Assembly (NCBI RefSeq): GCF_947500065.1 | Contig: NZ_CANMQT010000015.1 | Coordinates: 1-64,000 of the forward strand | Direction: 5' to 3' | From: an uncultured Aquimarina sp. | Lineage (GTDB): Bacteria; Bacteroidota; Bacteroidia; Flavobacteriales; Flavobacteriaceae | DNA length: 64,000 nucleotides | Part shown: piece after piece, positions 51,041 to 60,713 of the stretch | How the letters are laid out: the number at the start of each line of letters is the position of its first letter | How positions within the stretch are numbered: position 1 is the first letter of the stretch | Position numbers and translations under genes: made by a program | Notes under the pieces: model-generated | Told to the model about the DNA's origin: nothing | The model's input: the letters and a program-made list of their open reading frames with translations, nothing else | Databases searched by the model: none

Positions 51041-51589
51041 TTATTTCTCCGCCAAGGTTTGCCAATTATCCAGTAAATATTCAGTGTCTTTTTCTGCTTG
51101 TTCCATTCCCATAGAAAGAAAATAACCGCTTAAAAAAGGATTGTTAAATTCATATGAGAAGTCTAATAGTAATCGTGTTTGCATTGGACTTACAGCTTCG
51201 ACTTTCCAGGATCCTGATAAAGACTTTAAAGGGAAAGGGTAGTCTTCTTTTTGAGTATTGACAACAAATTGAAATTCTTCTTCAGGCTTCCATAGTGTAC
51301 AGGTTTCTTCCCAGCTACTTCCGTCCGGAGCACTACAAATACGTTTCATTCCCAATCCACTTCCTTCTACAATTTCTACGTGACTAATATTGGGAGCCGT
51401 TACTTCATGATAGTTCCCGACATCTGATATCACTAGCCAAACCTTATCTTTTGGAGCTTGAATAATTCGTTCTGCGGTGAAATGTTGCTCACCTTTTGCT
51501 TTTGGATATTGAACAAATCCATAGACTAGTAAAAGTATAATGTCTACTACTAAGAACAATGCTAATCCTTTTAAAATTTTACGTACCAT
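51041..51589 (-). CDS. SRPBCC family protein with N-terminal membrane anchor
   Basis: The ATG at 51589 (MVRKILKGLALFLVVDIILLLVYGFVQY) is chosen over 51670. One membrane segment, then a START/SRPBCC hydrophobic-ligand domain (FTAERIIQAPKDKVWLVISDVGNYHEVTAPNI ... LLLDFSYEFNNPFLSGYF), common for polyketide-cyclase-like lipid-binding proteins. 182 residues. Divergent from the AraC regulator at 51734, which may control it. Confidence 0.88.
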   Translation of the reverse strand: MVRKILKGLALFLVVDIILLLVYGFVQYPKAKGEQHFTAERIIQAPKDKVWLVISDVGNYHEVTAPNISHVEIVEGSGLGMKRICSAPDGSSWEETCTLWKPEEEFQFVVNTQKEDYPFPLKSLSGSWKVEAVSPMQTRLLLDFSYEFNNPFLSGYFLSMGMEQAEKDTEYLLDNWQTLAEK

Positions 51590-51733
51590 ATCTATTTGTT
51601 TTTGTGTAAATGTACCTAAGAAAAACACTGAATCCCTTGTAAATAGGGTGCTCTTAATTAATTGAAACACCTTTGCGATATATTCTTATCCGATAGAGTT
51701 TCCCATGTAATTAAGGAGTACTATTTTTATCAT

Positions 51734-52840
51734 ATGAACAGTATTGAATCTTTTGCATTTGTGATTACTTTTTTATTGGGAGGTGTAATTCTGATAGGAT
51801 GTTTTATTATGTTGATCATTCTTAAAAGTGCATCATTAAAACAATCTCGTTTTTTTTTAGCCTTAGCTCTTTTAGGATTAATACAACATCTGGTTACATA
51901 TTTATTATTTACTACCCAACTTATTAAGCAATGGCCCCATATATTTGGTATAGGGTATCCATTATTATTTTTGGTAGGACCTTCTTTTTATTTTTTTATA
52001 AGAAGTTATGGAGATGTTACATTTCGTTTAAAATGGTTGGATCTACTTCATATACTTCCATTTATAGGGATGTTTATACTGTTTCTACCGAGATATTTTG
52101 AAGATGTGGAAGCTAAATTGGCATTGATTAATTACTATTATGATATATTACCTAATGGAGCTGTCTCTTTTTCTGTTTGGTTCCAGAATAGTTTACATCT
52201 TTTATTATTATTAGGATACTCAATAGCTTCATTTTTTTATGTGTATCGAAAAGATAAAAAGAACAGTTTCTTATTGAAACGCTTTAGCATCTTATTAGGA
52301 GGATTAGCCTTATTCGAGTTATTACTTCAAACAGGATTTTTATTTTCAGGAGCTTCTGTCATAACAGCGGAAATTGTACTTTCTGGATTAATGTCGATTA
52401 CCATATTATTACTAGGATATTGGATTGTGGATATCAAACAGGTATTACCAGTGTTAGAAGGAAGAAAGTATAAAACATCACCGTTATCTGATTCAAGATC
52501 CAATGAAATTCAACAGCAGATCGAGACTTATTTTGCAAAAGAACAATCCTACCTTTATCCTAACTTAAAAATTAACGATGTATCGAAGGCTATGAATATA
52601 CCATCACATCATATTTCTCAAGTATTGAGCGAAAGGATGGGTTTGAATTTTTATGAGCTGATTAATGGTTACCGTATAACCAAAGCTAAAGAAATGCTTC
52701 GATCGGGAGCTTTGGATAAACTATCTGTGCAAGCAATAGGAGAGGAGTGTGGATTTAGTAGTAAAACAAGTTTCTATAGAGCTTTTAAGAAAATGACCAG
52801 TATGACTCCAACTGAGTTTGTACAAGAAGAACTAAATTGA
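51734..52840 (+). CDS. AraC-family regulator with multi-pass membrane sensor domain
   Basis: The ATG at 51734 (MNSIESFAFVITFLLGG) follows the usual layout; 51662 would add an unlikely leader. 368 residues: about seven hydrophobic segments in the first 240 residues and an AraC double helix-turn-helix at the end (INDVSKAMNIPSHHISQVLSERMGLNFYELINGYRITKAKEML, then GFSSKTSFYRAFKKMTSMTPTEF). Same architecture as the cassette regulator at 19719. Probable target is the divergent SRPBCC gene, by position only. Confidence 0.92.
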   Translation: MNSIESFAFVITFLLGGVILIGCFIMLIILKSASLKQSRFFLALALLGLIQHLVTYLLFTTQLIKQWPHIFGIGYPLLFLVGPSFYFFIRSYGDVTFRLKWLDLLHILPFIGMFILFLPRYFEDVEAKLALINYYYDILPNGAVSFSVWFQNSLHLLLLLGYSIASFFYVYRKDKKNSFLLKRFSILLGGLALFELLLQTGFLFSGASVITAEIVLSGLMSITILLLGYWIVDIKQVLPVLEGRKYKTSPLSDSRSNEIQQQIETYFAKEQSYLYPNLKINDVSKAMNIPSHHISQVLSERMGLNFYELINGYRITKAKEMLRSGALDKLSVQAIGEECGFSSKTSFYRAFKKMTSMTPTEFVQEELN

Positions 52841-52853
52841 GAATTTTAACTCT

Positions 52854-53540
52854 TTATTTCAGCTCCAAACGCTCCATCAGCATAACTTTATAAGATTGTC
52901 CAATAGCAAGTTTGGCGTTCTGTATGGTAATTGAATTAGAATCAAAAGCAGTAATATGATCTAAATTGATAATTGTAGACTTATGAATCTGTATAAAACG
53001 ATCTCCTAATTCCTGCAAAGCCTCTTTGATGGATTGCCGTGCTAAGATGGTTTTATGTTTTGTGATGTAACTGATGTAATTACCATCTTTTTGAAGATAT
53101 AAAATATCCTTAAGATTAGTTTTATGTTGTTGTTGGCCACTTTTTACATAAATGAGGTCATCATTTTTTTCTTCGGGTTCTGGTTTTTCAATATTGTTCT
53201 GAATTTTTAATAACGATTTTAAAAAACGCTCAAAAGAAATAGGTTTCAAAAGATAATCAGCTACTTGGTATTCATAACTTTCTACAGCATATTCAGAATA
53301 CGCAGTGGTAAGAATAATTTTAGGAGGTTTCTCTAAGGTCTTCATAAAAGAAATCCCAGATAGTTGTGGCATATTGATATCTAAAAACAGTAAATCTACC
53401 GGATTTTCTTTGAGATAAACTAAGGCTTCAATCGGGTTTCTAAAACTATGGATACAAGAGATAAAAGGTAATTTTTCGATATACCCTTTTAGTAATTCAA
53501 TTGCGTTAGGTTCATCATCTATAATTACTGAAGATATCAT
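52854..53540 (-). CDS. LytTR-family response regulator
   Basis: A 228-residue two-domain regulator: receiver (MISSVIIDDEPNAIELLKGYIE with the acidic pair, LLFLDINMPQLSG with the phosphorylated Asp, and KIILTTAYSEYAVESYEYQVADYLLKP) and C-terminal LytTR DNA-binding domain (DLIYVKSGQQQHKTNLKDILYLQKDGNYISY ... FIQIHKSTIINLDHI). It overlaps the upstream kinase gene by four bases, so they form one two-component system. Confidence 0.95.
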   Translation of the reverse strand: MISSVIIDDEPNAIELLKGYIEKLPFISCIHSFRNPIEALVYLKENPVDLLFLDINMPQLSGISFMKTLEKPPKIILTTAYSEYAVESYEYQVADYLLKPISFERFLKSLLKIQNNIEKPEPEEKNDDLIYVKSGQQQHKTNLKDILYLQKDGNYISYITKHKTILARQSIKEALQELGDRFIQIHKSTIINLDHITAFDSNSITIQNAKLAIGQSYKVMLMERLELK

Positions 53541-54613
53541 TCTGCAAGATTAATTTTTAATTGCACATAAAAGGTATGCTCATCTTCTGTAATATCCAAA
53601 TGATGTTTATTAGAATAGATTAGATCCAGTCGTTTTTTTACATTTTCTAAACCAATACCTGAGTATTTTTTTTCGAATTCTGTTTTCTGAAGTTGATGTT
53701 TAGAATTTTTTACTTCAAAATGTAGTTGGTCATTGTTAAGCGCTAAGGTAATATCTATGAAAGAAGCTGATTCAATATTGAGTCCATGTTTAAAAGCATT
53801 TTCTACAAATGGAATTAGTAATGTAGGAGCGATTTTAGGGTTTTGATTATTTGTTTCGAAACAAAAAGAGATTTCAAAAGGATCTTCAGTACTATATCTT
53901 AATTTTTGAAGCGCAATAAAGTTCTCGATAAAATCAATTTCTTTAGAAAGGTGCACTCTTTCTGCTTGAGTATCATAGATCATAAATCGTAGTAAATCTG
54001 ATAACTTGGTGATCCCTGATGAGGTTTGCGGATTATCAGATCGTTCTGAAATAGCTAGTAAATTGTTTAATGCATTAAACATAAAATGCGGGTTGATTTG
54101 GGATTGCATCAATTGTAATTCTGCACTGACTTTTTCTTTTTCTAATAGCTGTTGTCGTCTTTCCATTCTTAATTGATGCCTTATAATCCCATATACGGTG
54201 GCGATAGCAATAAAGAACAAATTGTAGAACATAAAGAAACGTACCATCATAGAATGAACGGTTATCCTTTGGAATGTAACTATGTATGATTCTAAGAATA
54301 TTAGTAAGGTTAACCCCAAAACAAGTAAACCAACAAATGAAAGATACTTTTTAACTGCATAATATTTTGGTATAAGATAAAAGGTGTTTATGTAAAATAA
54401 AGGTATGATCCCAAACATTCCGATGAAATTTTCGAGAATAAAAGGCCCCATTTCTATAGTCTCCTGGATGATAACACCATTATCGTCCTCTACTACATTC
54501 TCTATCATCCCAGTTTCAGTGGTTTTTAATAGAATAGTAATGCCAGCTATCCAAAAAATGATATTCAGGAAAATTTCTACCCATCGCTGTAATGTTACAT
54601 TTTGTATACTCAC
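53537..54613 (-). CDS. LytS/YehU-type sensor histidine kinase
   Basis: A 358-residue membrane kinase. Four hydrophobic segments (about residues 10-25, 57-75, 88-108 and 126-143) make the sensor; the His_kinase motif QSQINPHFMFNALNNLLAISE (about 169-189, phospho-acceptor His in NPHF) and an HATPase domain (LLIPFVENAFKHG ... SGIGLENVKKRLDLIY) follow. It phosphorylates the LytTR regulator whose gene overlaps it by four bases. Signal unknown. Confidence 0.95.
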   Translation of the reverse strand: MSIQNVTLQRWVEIFLNIIFWIAGITILLKTTETGMIENVVEDDNGVIIQETIEMGPFILENFIGMFGIIPLFYINTFYLIPKYYAVKKYLSFVGLLVLGLTLLIFLESYIVTFQRITVHSMMVRFFMFYNLFFIAIATVYGIIRHQLRMERRQQLLEKEKVSAELQLMQSQINPHFMFNALNNLLAISERSDNPQTSSGITKLSDLLRFMIYDTQAERVHLSKEIDFIENFIALQKLRYSTEDPFEISFCFETNNQNPKIAPTLLIPFVENAFKHGLNIESASFIDITLALNNDQLHFEVKNSKHQLQKTEFEKKYSGIGLENVKKRLDLIYSNKHHLDITEDEHTFYVQLKINLAE

Positions 54614-54815
54614 AATTCAAAAATATAGATAAAAGTTGAACAGTTTGTTGAAATGTGATGTAACTCGATTTTTTGTTATGAATATGGATACGTGTGTTAT
54701 AAAAACTCTTTATAACAGTATATATGTTGAAAATAACATACTTTTTACCTAGGTAACATTTTGTTGTAATCTTTATAAGACTAGTGTATTATTGATTTTC
54801 AAAAAACGAATAATT

Positions 54816-56258
54816 ATGACTAAATTTTTAAAATTAGCACTGATTGTAAGTATACTTATATCGTGTAAACAGCAACCTGTAATTGCACAAGCGACAGGAG
54901 AGAATAGTTCATCCAATAAAGAGAAAATAGCTAATTATCTGGATCAATTAGAGGATAATGGATTTTCTGGAAGTGTTTTGGTAGCTCAGCATGGAAAAAT
55001 ACTTTTAGAAAAAGGATATGGATATGCGGATCGCGAAAATAAAGTGAAATATACAGAAAAAACTGTTTCTACTATCGGGTCTATTACCAAGCAGTTTACA
55101 GGAGCTGCGATCCTAACATTAGAAATGCAAGGTAAATTATCAGTAACCGATAAGCTTTCTACCTATTTTGAAAATGTACCTAATGATAAAAAGGACATTA
55201 CGCTACATCATCTGCTTACACATTCAGCAGGTTTGCCACCAGCCATTGGTGACGACTATGAGGAAATAACTACGGATGAATTTATAGAAAAAACGTTGCG
55301 TAGAAAATTATTGTTTGAGCCAGGAACGGGATATGAGTATTCTAATGTAGGATATAGTGTATTAGGGATTATTATAGAAAAACTCTCAGGAATGTCTTAC
55401 GAGGCATATCTGTCAGAAAACCTTTGGAAGCCAGCTGGAATGAATCAAACAGGATATCAGATGCCTTCTTTTGGGAATATTGCAGTAGGATATCGAAAAG
55501 ATCGAAAGTGGGGTAGAACCACCGAGAGAGCTTGGGCAAATGATGGTCCGTATTGGCATCTTAAAGCAAATGGAGGAGTGCTGTCTACTGTGCAGGATAT
55601 GTACAAATGGCACGAGGCGCTATTGGGAAATAAAATTCTTAATGAAGATGCTAAAACCAAGTTATACGGAAAACATGTAGAAGAGGGCGAAGGGTCTGGA
55701 TCTTACTATGGGTATGGATGGGCTATTTTTCCAACACCTAGAAATACAGAGTTGATAGCTCACAATGGGGGTAATGGTGTTTTCTTCGCGGATATGTGGA
55801 GATATTTAGAAGAGGGTATTACTATTATTATCATGACAAATTCAGTGAAACGCTCGTATGAACGTATAACTTCACAGATTGCAGGTATCTTATTAAAACC
55901 TGATTTTATACCTGAAGTATCCAAAGAAAGCGCAAAGAATCCTATTACCGGAGAAATGGCAGATCAATTGGTAAAAGATTTTATGAATGCTGTGAATACG
56001 GATGATCAGAATAATTGGAAAACCTTCTTAGAGCTTAGAACATTGTCTTCGTTTTTTAATTCTTTTCCATTGGAAGAACATTTAAAGTTCTTTAAGAAGT
56101 TCCATGAAAAGTTACAAGGTGGGAAAGTGGCAGAAATTAAACTTAGCGAAGATGAGATCGAATTGATTGTAGAGACTAAAGAAGGTCCACAGCAAATTCT
56201 ATTTAATGTAATTTTGGCTTCTGATGGAATGGTAAAGATCGATGGAGTAGAGATGTAA
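54816..56258 (+). CDS. Serine beta-lactamase-like hydrolase lipoprotein, chromosomal
   Basis: From the ATG at 54816, 480 residues with a lipoprotein signal (MTKFLKLALIVSILISC). Nucleophile motif S-I-T-K in TIGSITKQFTGAAIL, second motif Y-S-N in YEYSNVGYSVLG, HSAGLPPA where HTSG is usual, and AHNGGNGVFFADMW as the third-motif region. A C-terminal domain of about 110 residues follows. Same family as the cassette hydrolases at 6405 and 17061, but longer. Substrate unknown. Confidence 0.92.
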   Translation: MTKFLKLALIVSILISCKQQPVIAQATGENSSSNKEKIANYLDQLEDNGFSGSVLVAQHGKILLEKGYGYADRENKVKYTEKTVSTIGSITKQFTGAAILTLEMQGKLSVTDKLSTYFENVPNDKKDITLHHLLTHSAGLPPAIGDDYEEITTDEFIEKTLRRKLLFEPGTGYEYSNVGYSVLGIIIEKLSGMSYEAYLSENLWKPAGMNQTGYQMPSFGNIAVGYRKDRKWGRTTERAWANDGPYWHLKANGGVLSTVQDMYKWHEALLGNKILNEDAKTKLYGKHVEEGEGSGSYYGYGWAIFPTPRNTELIAHNGGNGVFFADMWRYLEEGITIIIMTNSVKRSYERITSQIAGILLKPDFIPEVSKESAKNPITGEMADQLVKDFMNAVNTDDQNNWKTFLELRTLSSFFNSFPLEEHLKFFKKFHEKLQGGKVAEIKLSEDEIELIVETKEGPQQILFNVILASDGMVKIDGVEM

Positions 56259-56472
56259 GAATATATCAAGAACTTTATTAAAATAGTGGGATTGCATAAC
56301 AGTTATCCTGCTATTTCTTTTTTAGAATTCATGCAGTAACTCTGCTTCTTACTTTTTTTATTGATATAAATGATTGTAAATGAGTTGGTTTTTTCCCGTA
56401 ATAAAATAAAAACAGGTGTTAATACGTATCTAATTAATAATGTTTCCTGAACTAAGCGGCATATAATTTATG

Positions 56473-56480
56473 TAGCTTTG
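56473..56480 (+). promoter_or_regulatory. Candidate promoter -7 box TAGCTTTG of the 56503-60605 operon
   Basis: TAGCTTTG matches TAnnTTTG and lies 23 bases before the ATG at 56503. The same octamer serves hxlR on the other strand. No -33 box of the expected kind is visible. Confidence 0.5.
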
Positions 56481-56502
56481 CTATGTAAAAAAACATTCTT
56501 AT

Positions 56503-56988
56503 ATGATAAATAATTACATACCCTTTATGGTTTTGATATTTTTTTCTTTTGGCATCACACCGATGATTGCACAGGAGAATAGTGTGTCTTCTGGTGGAAA
56601 CGCTACTGGTACCAGTGGAAAATCAAGCTTTTCTGTTGGACAAATCTTTTATACCACAACACAAAACGCAAATGGTTCCTTGTCTGAAGGAGTACAGCAA
56701 GCTTTTGAAATTGAAACATTAAGCAATCCTGAGTTCGAATCAGTACAGCTTAATGTGCGTACATATCCAAATCCTACTACAGATAGATTAGTTCTTTCTA
56801 TAGATGAGATTGATATTGCAAATACAAGTTTCGAAATTCATGATATTCATGGCAGATTAGTTATGAGTAAAGCTATTAATAGTAGTACTAATGTTATTGA
56901 GATGAGTTCCTATGCTTCTGGAACTTATATTTTAACAATGAAGATGCAAAACACTCCAATTAAGACTTTCAAAATCATAAAAAAATAA
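56503..56988 (+). CDS. Small secreted protein with T9SS type A sorting domain
   Basis: A 161-residue exported protein: signal peptide (to about residue 24, PMIAQE), a short conserved region (SSGGNATGTSGKSSFSVGQIFYTTTQNANGSLSEGVQQAFEI), and a type A sorting domain (VRTYPNPTTDRLVLSIDE ... SGTYILTMKM ... FKIIKK). Such proteins are usual heads of operons for large secreted proteins in Flavobacteriaceae. Four bases separate it from the next gene. Confidence 0.88.
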   Translation: MINNYIPFMVLIFFSFGITPMIAQENSVSSGGNATGTSGKSSFSVGQIFYTTTQNANGSLSEGVQQAFEIETLSNPEFESVQLNVRTYPNPTTDRLVLSIDEIDIANTSFEIHDIHGRLVMSKAINSSTNVIEMSSYASGTYILTMKMQNTPIKTFKIIKK

Positions 56989-56992
56989 ACAG

Positions 56993-58801
56993 ATGAATAA
57001 AATAATTACTTTTTTAATTTTTGTGTGTACTATAAGTGTTACAGCGCAAAACTCATACAGAATTAACTATCAAGCTGTCGTTAGAGACGCTGGTAATATG
57101 GTAGTAGGGAATACCAATGTAGGAGTGCAAATTAATATTCTACAAACATCCGTCTCAGGGACTTCAGTATATTCTGAGACTCAGAATGTGACAACTAATA
57201 TTAACGGTCTTGCTAATTTAATTATTGGTAATGCTGCCGGTTTTGATGCTATTGATTGGTCTGCAGGACCTTATTTCGTAAGAGTAGAAATAGATCCTAC
57301 AGGAGGAACAAGTTATACACTATCAACAGTTAATGAGCTTTTAAGCGTTCCTTATGCTTTACATTCGGCGACAGCAGATGTTGCGGCAACAGCTGATTAT
57401 AATTCTTTAACAAATCAACCAACCATAATCACTTCAGAGCAAGCTGCTAAGATTGATTTTATCACTGTTACATCAGCGGTAAATTTGGATCAATTACAAA
57501 CAGATGTAACTACTAATAATGCCAAGGTTACATTTCCTGGATTCGGAACTGTACCTGGAACAGCTTTAGAAGGAGATAATGTAATATGGACAAAATCTGT
57601 GACAGACGATATTTTTTATAATGCAGGTAATGTTGGGATAGGTGTTGACGAATCTAGCAGTTTTAGCGGCTCTAAGTTACATGTTGGAGGCCCAATCTTG
57701 TTTGATGGAACTCCCGCAGCAACAGTTCCAGGAAGTTTATACTACGATAATACAGGTAGCGGAAGCTTTCATTATATAGACAATACTAATACGGATATAA
57801 CGATCAATACAGGAGCTGTGACATATGCTGGTGGATTATGGAGTATAGAGAATGGAGATGTTGTTATTAGTAATGATGTGATTATCCAAAATAGTCTTGG
57901 CCTTGGTATGGATGTATCTGCTGGTGTTGATTTTGGATTTAATACACTTATTCTTGCAGAAAATAACCTAAGAATATTATTTGATGATAGTGACGATATT
58001 TCAGGTACATTTCCTGCAAATGATTGGCAAATAGAAATCAATGAAACTTCTAATGGAGGAACTTCTCATTTTGCGATCGTTGATGTTACAGGAGCAACAA
58101 CTCCTTTTAAAGTTTTTGCCGGCGCAGCAGAGAATTCTTTGTTTGTAGCAGCTAATGGTAATGTTGGAATAGGAACAAATATTCCAACGAATAAATTAGA
58201 GGTAGTAGGAACAATTAAAGCGGATTCTTTTGTAGGTGATGGTTCTGGAATTACTGGAATTGCTGCAGGTACCGGTGGAATTACTAATGTAGATGATACA
58301 ACCATTGCGGCAGATAATGATGCTAATACAGTAGGAGAGATTGCTTTTCAAACGCAAAATACAACTCGAATGACGATTACGAATGCTGGATCTGTGGGTA
58401 TTGGAATAACAGCTCCAACTGTACCGCTCGAAGTAAATGGAAATGTTAAAGTAGCAAATATGACTTTGGATGGTAATGCATCAATACAACTCCTTTCGAT
58501 TTCACCTAATGCAGAAACATCGGCAACTACTTTTCCAACTACGTATGATGTAACTGATAAGGGATTTGTAACTCTTGATGGTCAAGCAACATCTACAATA
58601 CAAGCATTTTCAGGAGGTGTAACAGGACAATCTGTAACTATTGCAGCATTAACGTCTACAGTTACATTTGAACACAATGCAGGAACAGGAGCGCAGAATT
58701 TTCAATTGGCAGGAAATGCCAATATTACGTTATCAGTAAATGGAAGTGCAACATTTATATACGATGGAACTAATTGGTATTGTGTAGGACTTAACAACTA
58801 A
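56993..58801 (+). CDS. Large secreted Thr/Asn-rich protein, 602 aa
   Basis: Signal peptide MNKIITFLIFVCTISVTAQ, then an N-terminal domain NSYRINYQAVVRDAGNMVVGNTNVGVQINIL shared with the next gene, a low-complexity middle, and repeats of the kind found in fibre or tail-fibre-like surface proteins (VGIGTNIPTNKLEVVGTIKADSF, VGIGITAPTVPLEVNGNVKVANM). The C-terminal 80 residues form a glycine/valine-rich globule. It has no sorting domain; its export could depend on its small neighbour. Function unknown, surface fibre possible. Confidence 0.8.
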   Translation: MNKIITFLIFVCTISVTAQNSYRINYQAVVRDAGNMVVGNTNVGVQINILQTSVSGTSVYSETQNVTTNINGLANLIIGNAAGFDAIDWSAGPYFVRVEIDPTGGTSYTLSTVNELLSVPYALHSATADVAATADYNSLTNQPTIITSEQAAKIDFITVTSAVNLDQLQTDVTTNNAKVTFPGFGTVPGTALEGDNVIWTKSVTDDIFYNAGNVGIGVDESSSFSGSKLHVGGPILFDGTPAATVPGSLYYDNTGSGSFHYIDNTNTDITINTGAVTYAGGLWSIENGDVVISNDVIIQNSLGLGMDVSAGVDFGFNTLILAENNLRILFDDSDDISGTFPANDWQIEINETSNGGTSHFAIVDVTGATTPFKVFAGAAENSLFVAANGNVGIGTNIPTNKLEVVGTIKADSFVGDGSGITGIAAGTGGITNVDDTTIAADNDANTVGEIAFQTQNTTRMTITNAGSVGIGITAPTVPLEVNGNVKVANMTLDGNASIQLLSISPNAETSATTFPTTYDVTDKGFVTLDGQATSTIQAFSGGVTGQSVTIAALTSTVTFEHNAGTGAQNFQLAGNANITLSVNGSATFIYDGTNWYCVGLNN

Positions 58802-58808
58802 TAAGAAG

Positions 58809-60605
58809 ATGAAAAAGTTATTTATAACAGTATGCTTGTTGATTTGTGCTATAAGTACATACGCGCAAGCACCAGAAAAATTTAGTTATCAGGCTATTAT
58901 ACGAGAGGCTTCTGATGTATTGGTCATTAACACCAATGTTTCCATTCGTCTTAGTATTATAGAAGGTAGTGCAACAGGTACTACAGTGTATAGTGAAACT
59001 CATAATTCCACGACTAATTTTGCAGGAGTGATAAGTGTGTTGGTGGGAGATGGTACTATCATTTCAGGGTCATTAAGCGGAATTGATTGGGGAAGCAACT
59101 CTTACTATATTAGAACAGAAACAGATCCTACTGGCGGAACTAATTATGATATTGTAGGTACAGCTCAATTACTTAGTACTTCTTATGGTTTAAATAGTGT
59201 GAATACAGATCAAGCTCTTAGCGTAGATTACAATAATGTAACGAATACACCTGTAACAATTACAACAGAACAATCAGACAAATTAGACCTTTTGAATGTT
59301 ACCAATTCAGCGAATTTAGATCAGATAAAAACAGAGGTGGCAACCAATACAACAAAGGTTTCTTTTCCTGGATTTGGAACTACTGCAGGAATAGCATTTG
59401 ATATCATATGGTCAAAAATTGTGAATAATGTATTTTATAATACTGCAAAAGTAGGTATCGGTTTTACTGATGCAACAACTTTTGGTAGTGCTGTATTAGG
59501 TGTAAAAGATGGTATGATTTTAAGTAATAATGACGATGTTGTTAATACTATGACAACTCCAGGTTCTTTATTTTATGAAGGAAGTGCCAAAGGATTTATG
59601 TTTTACTATGACAATACAGGAACATTAAAATCTTTGGGTACAGGTGATATAACCTTTAATACCAGAAGTAATGTATTTATTGATGAATCTATTGTTAAAA
59701 ACCGAGTAGCTATAGGAGATGATGTAACAACCGGAATGGATTTTGGAGAAAATGATATGATTATGTCTGACGATACAATAGGTATTTTATTTAGAGATAC
59801 TAGTACCTCAGCAAGTTTTCCGCCAAACGATTGGTCAATCCAGATTAATGATATAGCTGACAATGGTGAAAATTACTTTGCAGTAAATGATATTGATGGA
59901 GGTAGAACTCCTTTTAGAATTATGGCAGGAGCATCTAATCAGTCTTTAGAAATTAATGCGAATGGAAGCATTAATATTGGTAATGTGGTTCCTACTGAGA
60001 AAATGGAAATAGCAGGTAATGTTACAGCAACGTCCTTTGCAGGAAGTGGCGCGAATCTTACTAATCTTGCAGGAGCAGGTACTTCCTCTACATCAAATAC
60101 AGGTAGTACTACAATTATTGCAGATAATGATGCGGATACTAATGGTAGTATTATTTTTGAAACCGAACAAAATACTAAGTTTCGTATTGAAAATGATGGA
60201 TCGGTAAATAATGGAACCGTAGACGCTTCAAACCTTTTGAGTATTAATGGAGATGCAAAGTTTAATGATTTGACTGCACAAACTCTTTCTGCAGGTGGAG
60301 CTGTGCAAACTTCTGTATTTACTGAAACAAATGTGGGTAATTTTACAGGGTATGATTTGACAAATAAATCTATTGTACTTTTAAATAATGGTTCTAGTGT
60401 TACTGTTTTTGGGTTTCTCGGAGGTGTAACAGGACAAAAGGTACATTTGATTAATATTCATCCTACTACTGCCATAACGATACTTCCAAGTCAGGTTATT
60501 TTACCAGCATCTTTGGGCAATCCTGTCTTGAATCAAAACGAAAGTATAAGTATGATATATAACGGATCTAGTTGGGTAGTTACCGATTTTGTAGCTACTC
60601 CTTAG
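58809..60605 (+). CDS. Large secreted Thr/Asn-rich protein, 598 aa, paralogue of its neighbour
   Basis: Signal peptide MKKLFITVCLLICAISTYAQ, then APEKFSYQAIIREASDVLVINTNVSIRLSIIEG, clearly related to the upstream protein over its whole length (same order of motifs: ITTEQSDKLDLLNVTNSANLDQI, NIGNVVPTEKMEIAGNVTATSF, and a GGVTGQKVHLINI end). The two are tandem duplicates that have diverged. Eight bases after the upstream stop. A strong terminator follows. Confidence 0.8.
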   Translation: MKKLFITVCLLICAISTYAQAPEKFSYQAIIREASDVLVINTNVSIRLSIIEGSATGTTVYSETHNSTTNFAGVISVLVGDGTIISGSLSGIDWGSNSYYIRTETDPTGGTNYDIVGTAQLLSTSYGLNSVNTDQALSVDYNNVTNTPVTITTEQSDKLDLLNVTNSANLDQIKTEVATNTTKVSFPGFGTTAGIAFDIIWSKIVNNVFYNTAKVGIGFTDATTFGSAVLGVKDGMILSNNDDVVNTMTTPGSLFYEGSAKGFMFYYDNTGTLKSLGTGDITFNTRSNVFIDESIVKNRVAIGDDVTTGMDFGENDMIMSDDTIGILFRDTSTSASFPPNDWSIQINDIADNGENYFAVNDIDGGRTPFRIMAGASNQSLEINANGSINIGNVVPTEKMEIAGNVTATSFAGSGANLTNLAGAGTSSTSNTGSTTIIADNDADTNGSIIFETEQNTKFRIENDGSVNNGTVDASNLLSINGDAKFNDLTAQTLSAGGAVQTSVFTETNVGNFTGYDLTNKSIVLLNNGSSVTVFGFLGGVTGQKVHLINIHPTTAITILPSQVILPASLGNPVLNQNESISMIYNGSSWVVTDFVATP

Positions 60606-60627
60606 TTTAGATATACTGAATAACAAT

Positions 60628-60673
60628 AATAATAAACCCCTTTATTCACATAATGAATAAAGGGGTTTATTAT
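60628..60673. terminator. Bidirectional terminator between convergent genes
   Basis: AATAAACCCCTTTATTCA pairs perfectly with TGAATAAAGGGGTTTATT around a five-base loop; A and T runs on both sides allow it to work for both strands. Confidence 0.92.
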
Positions 60674-60713
60674 TAAATACATATAAAAAAAAAGCTCCTA
60701 AGTGTAAAAGGAT

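Noticed and set aside
54405..54632. Plus-strand frame opposite the histidine kinase gene
   Set aside because: It is a shadow of the real minus-strand gene, with unlikely composition.
56993..60605. Prophage tail-fibre genes
   Set aside because: Both proteins have signal peptides and follow a T9SS protein gene; no phage structural or lysis genes are near.
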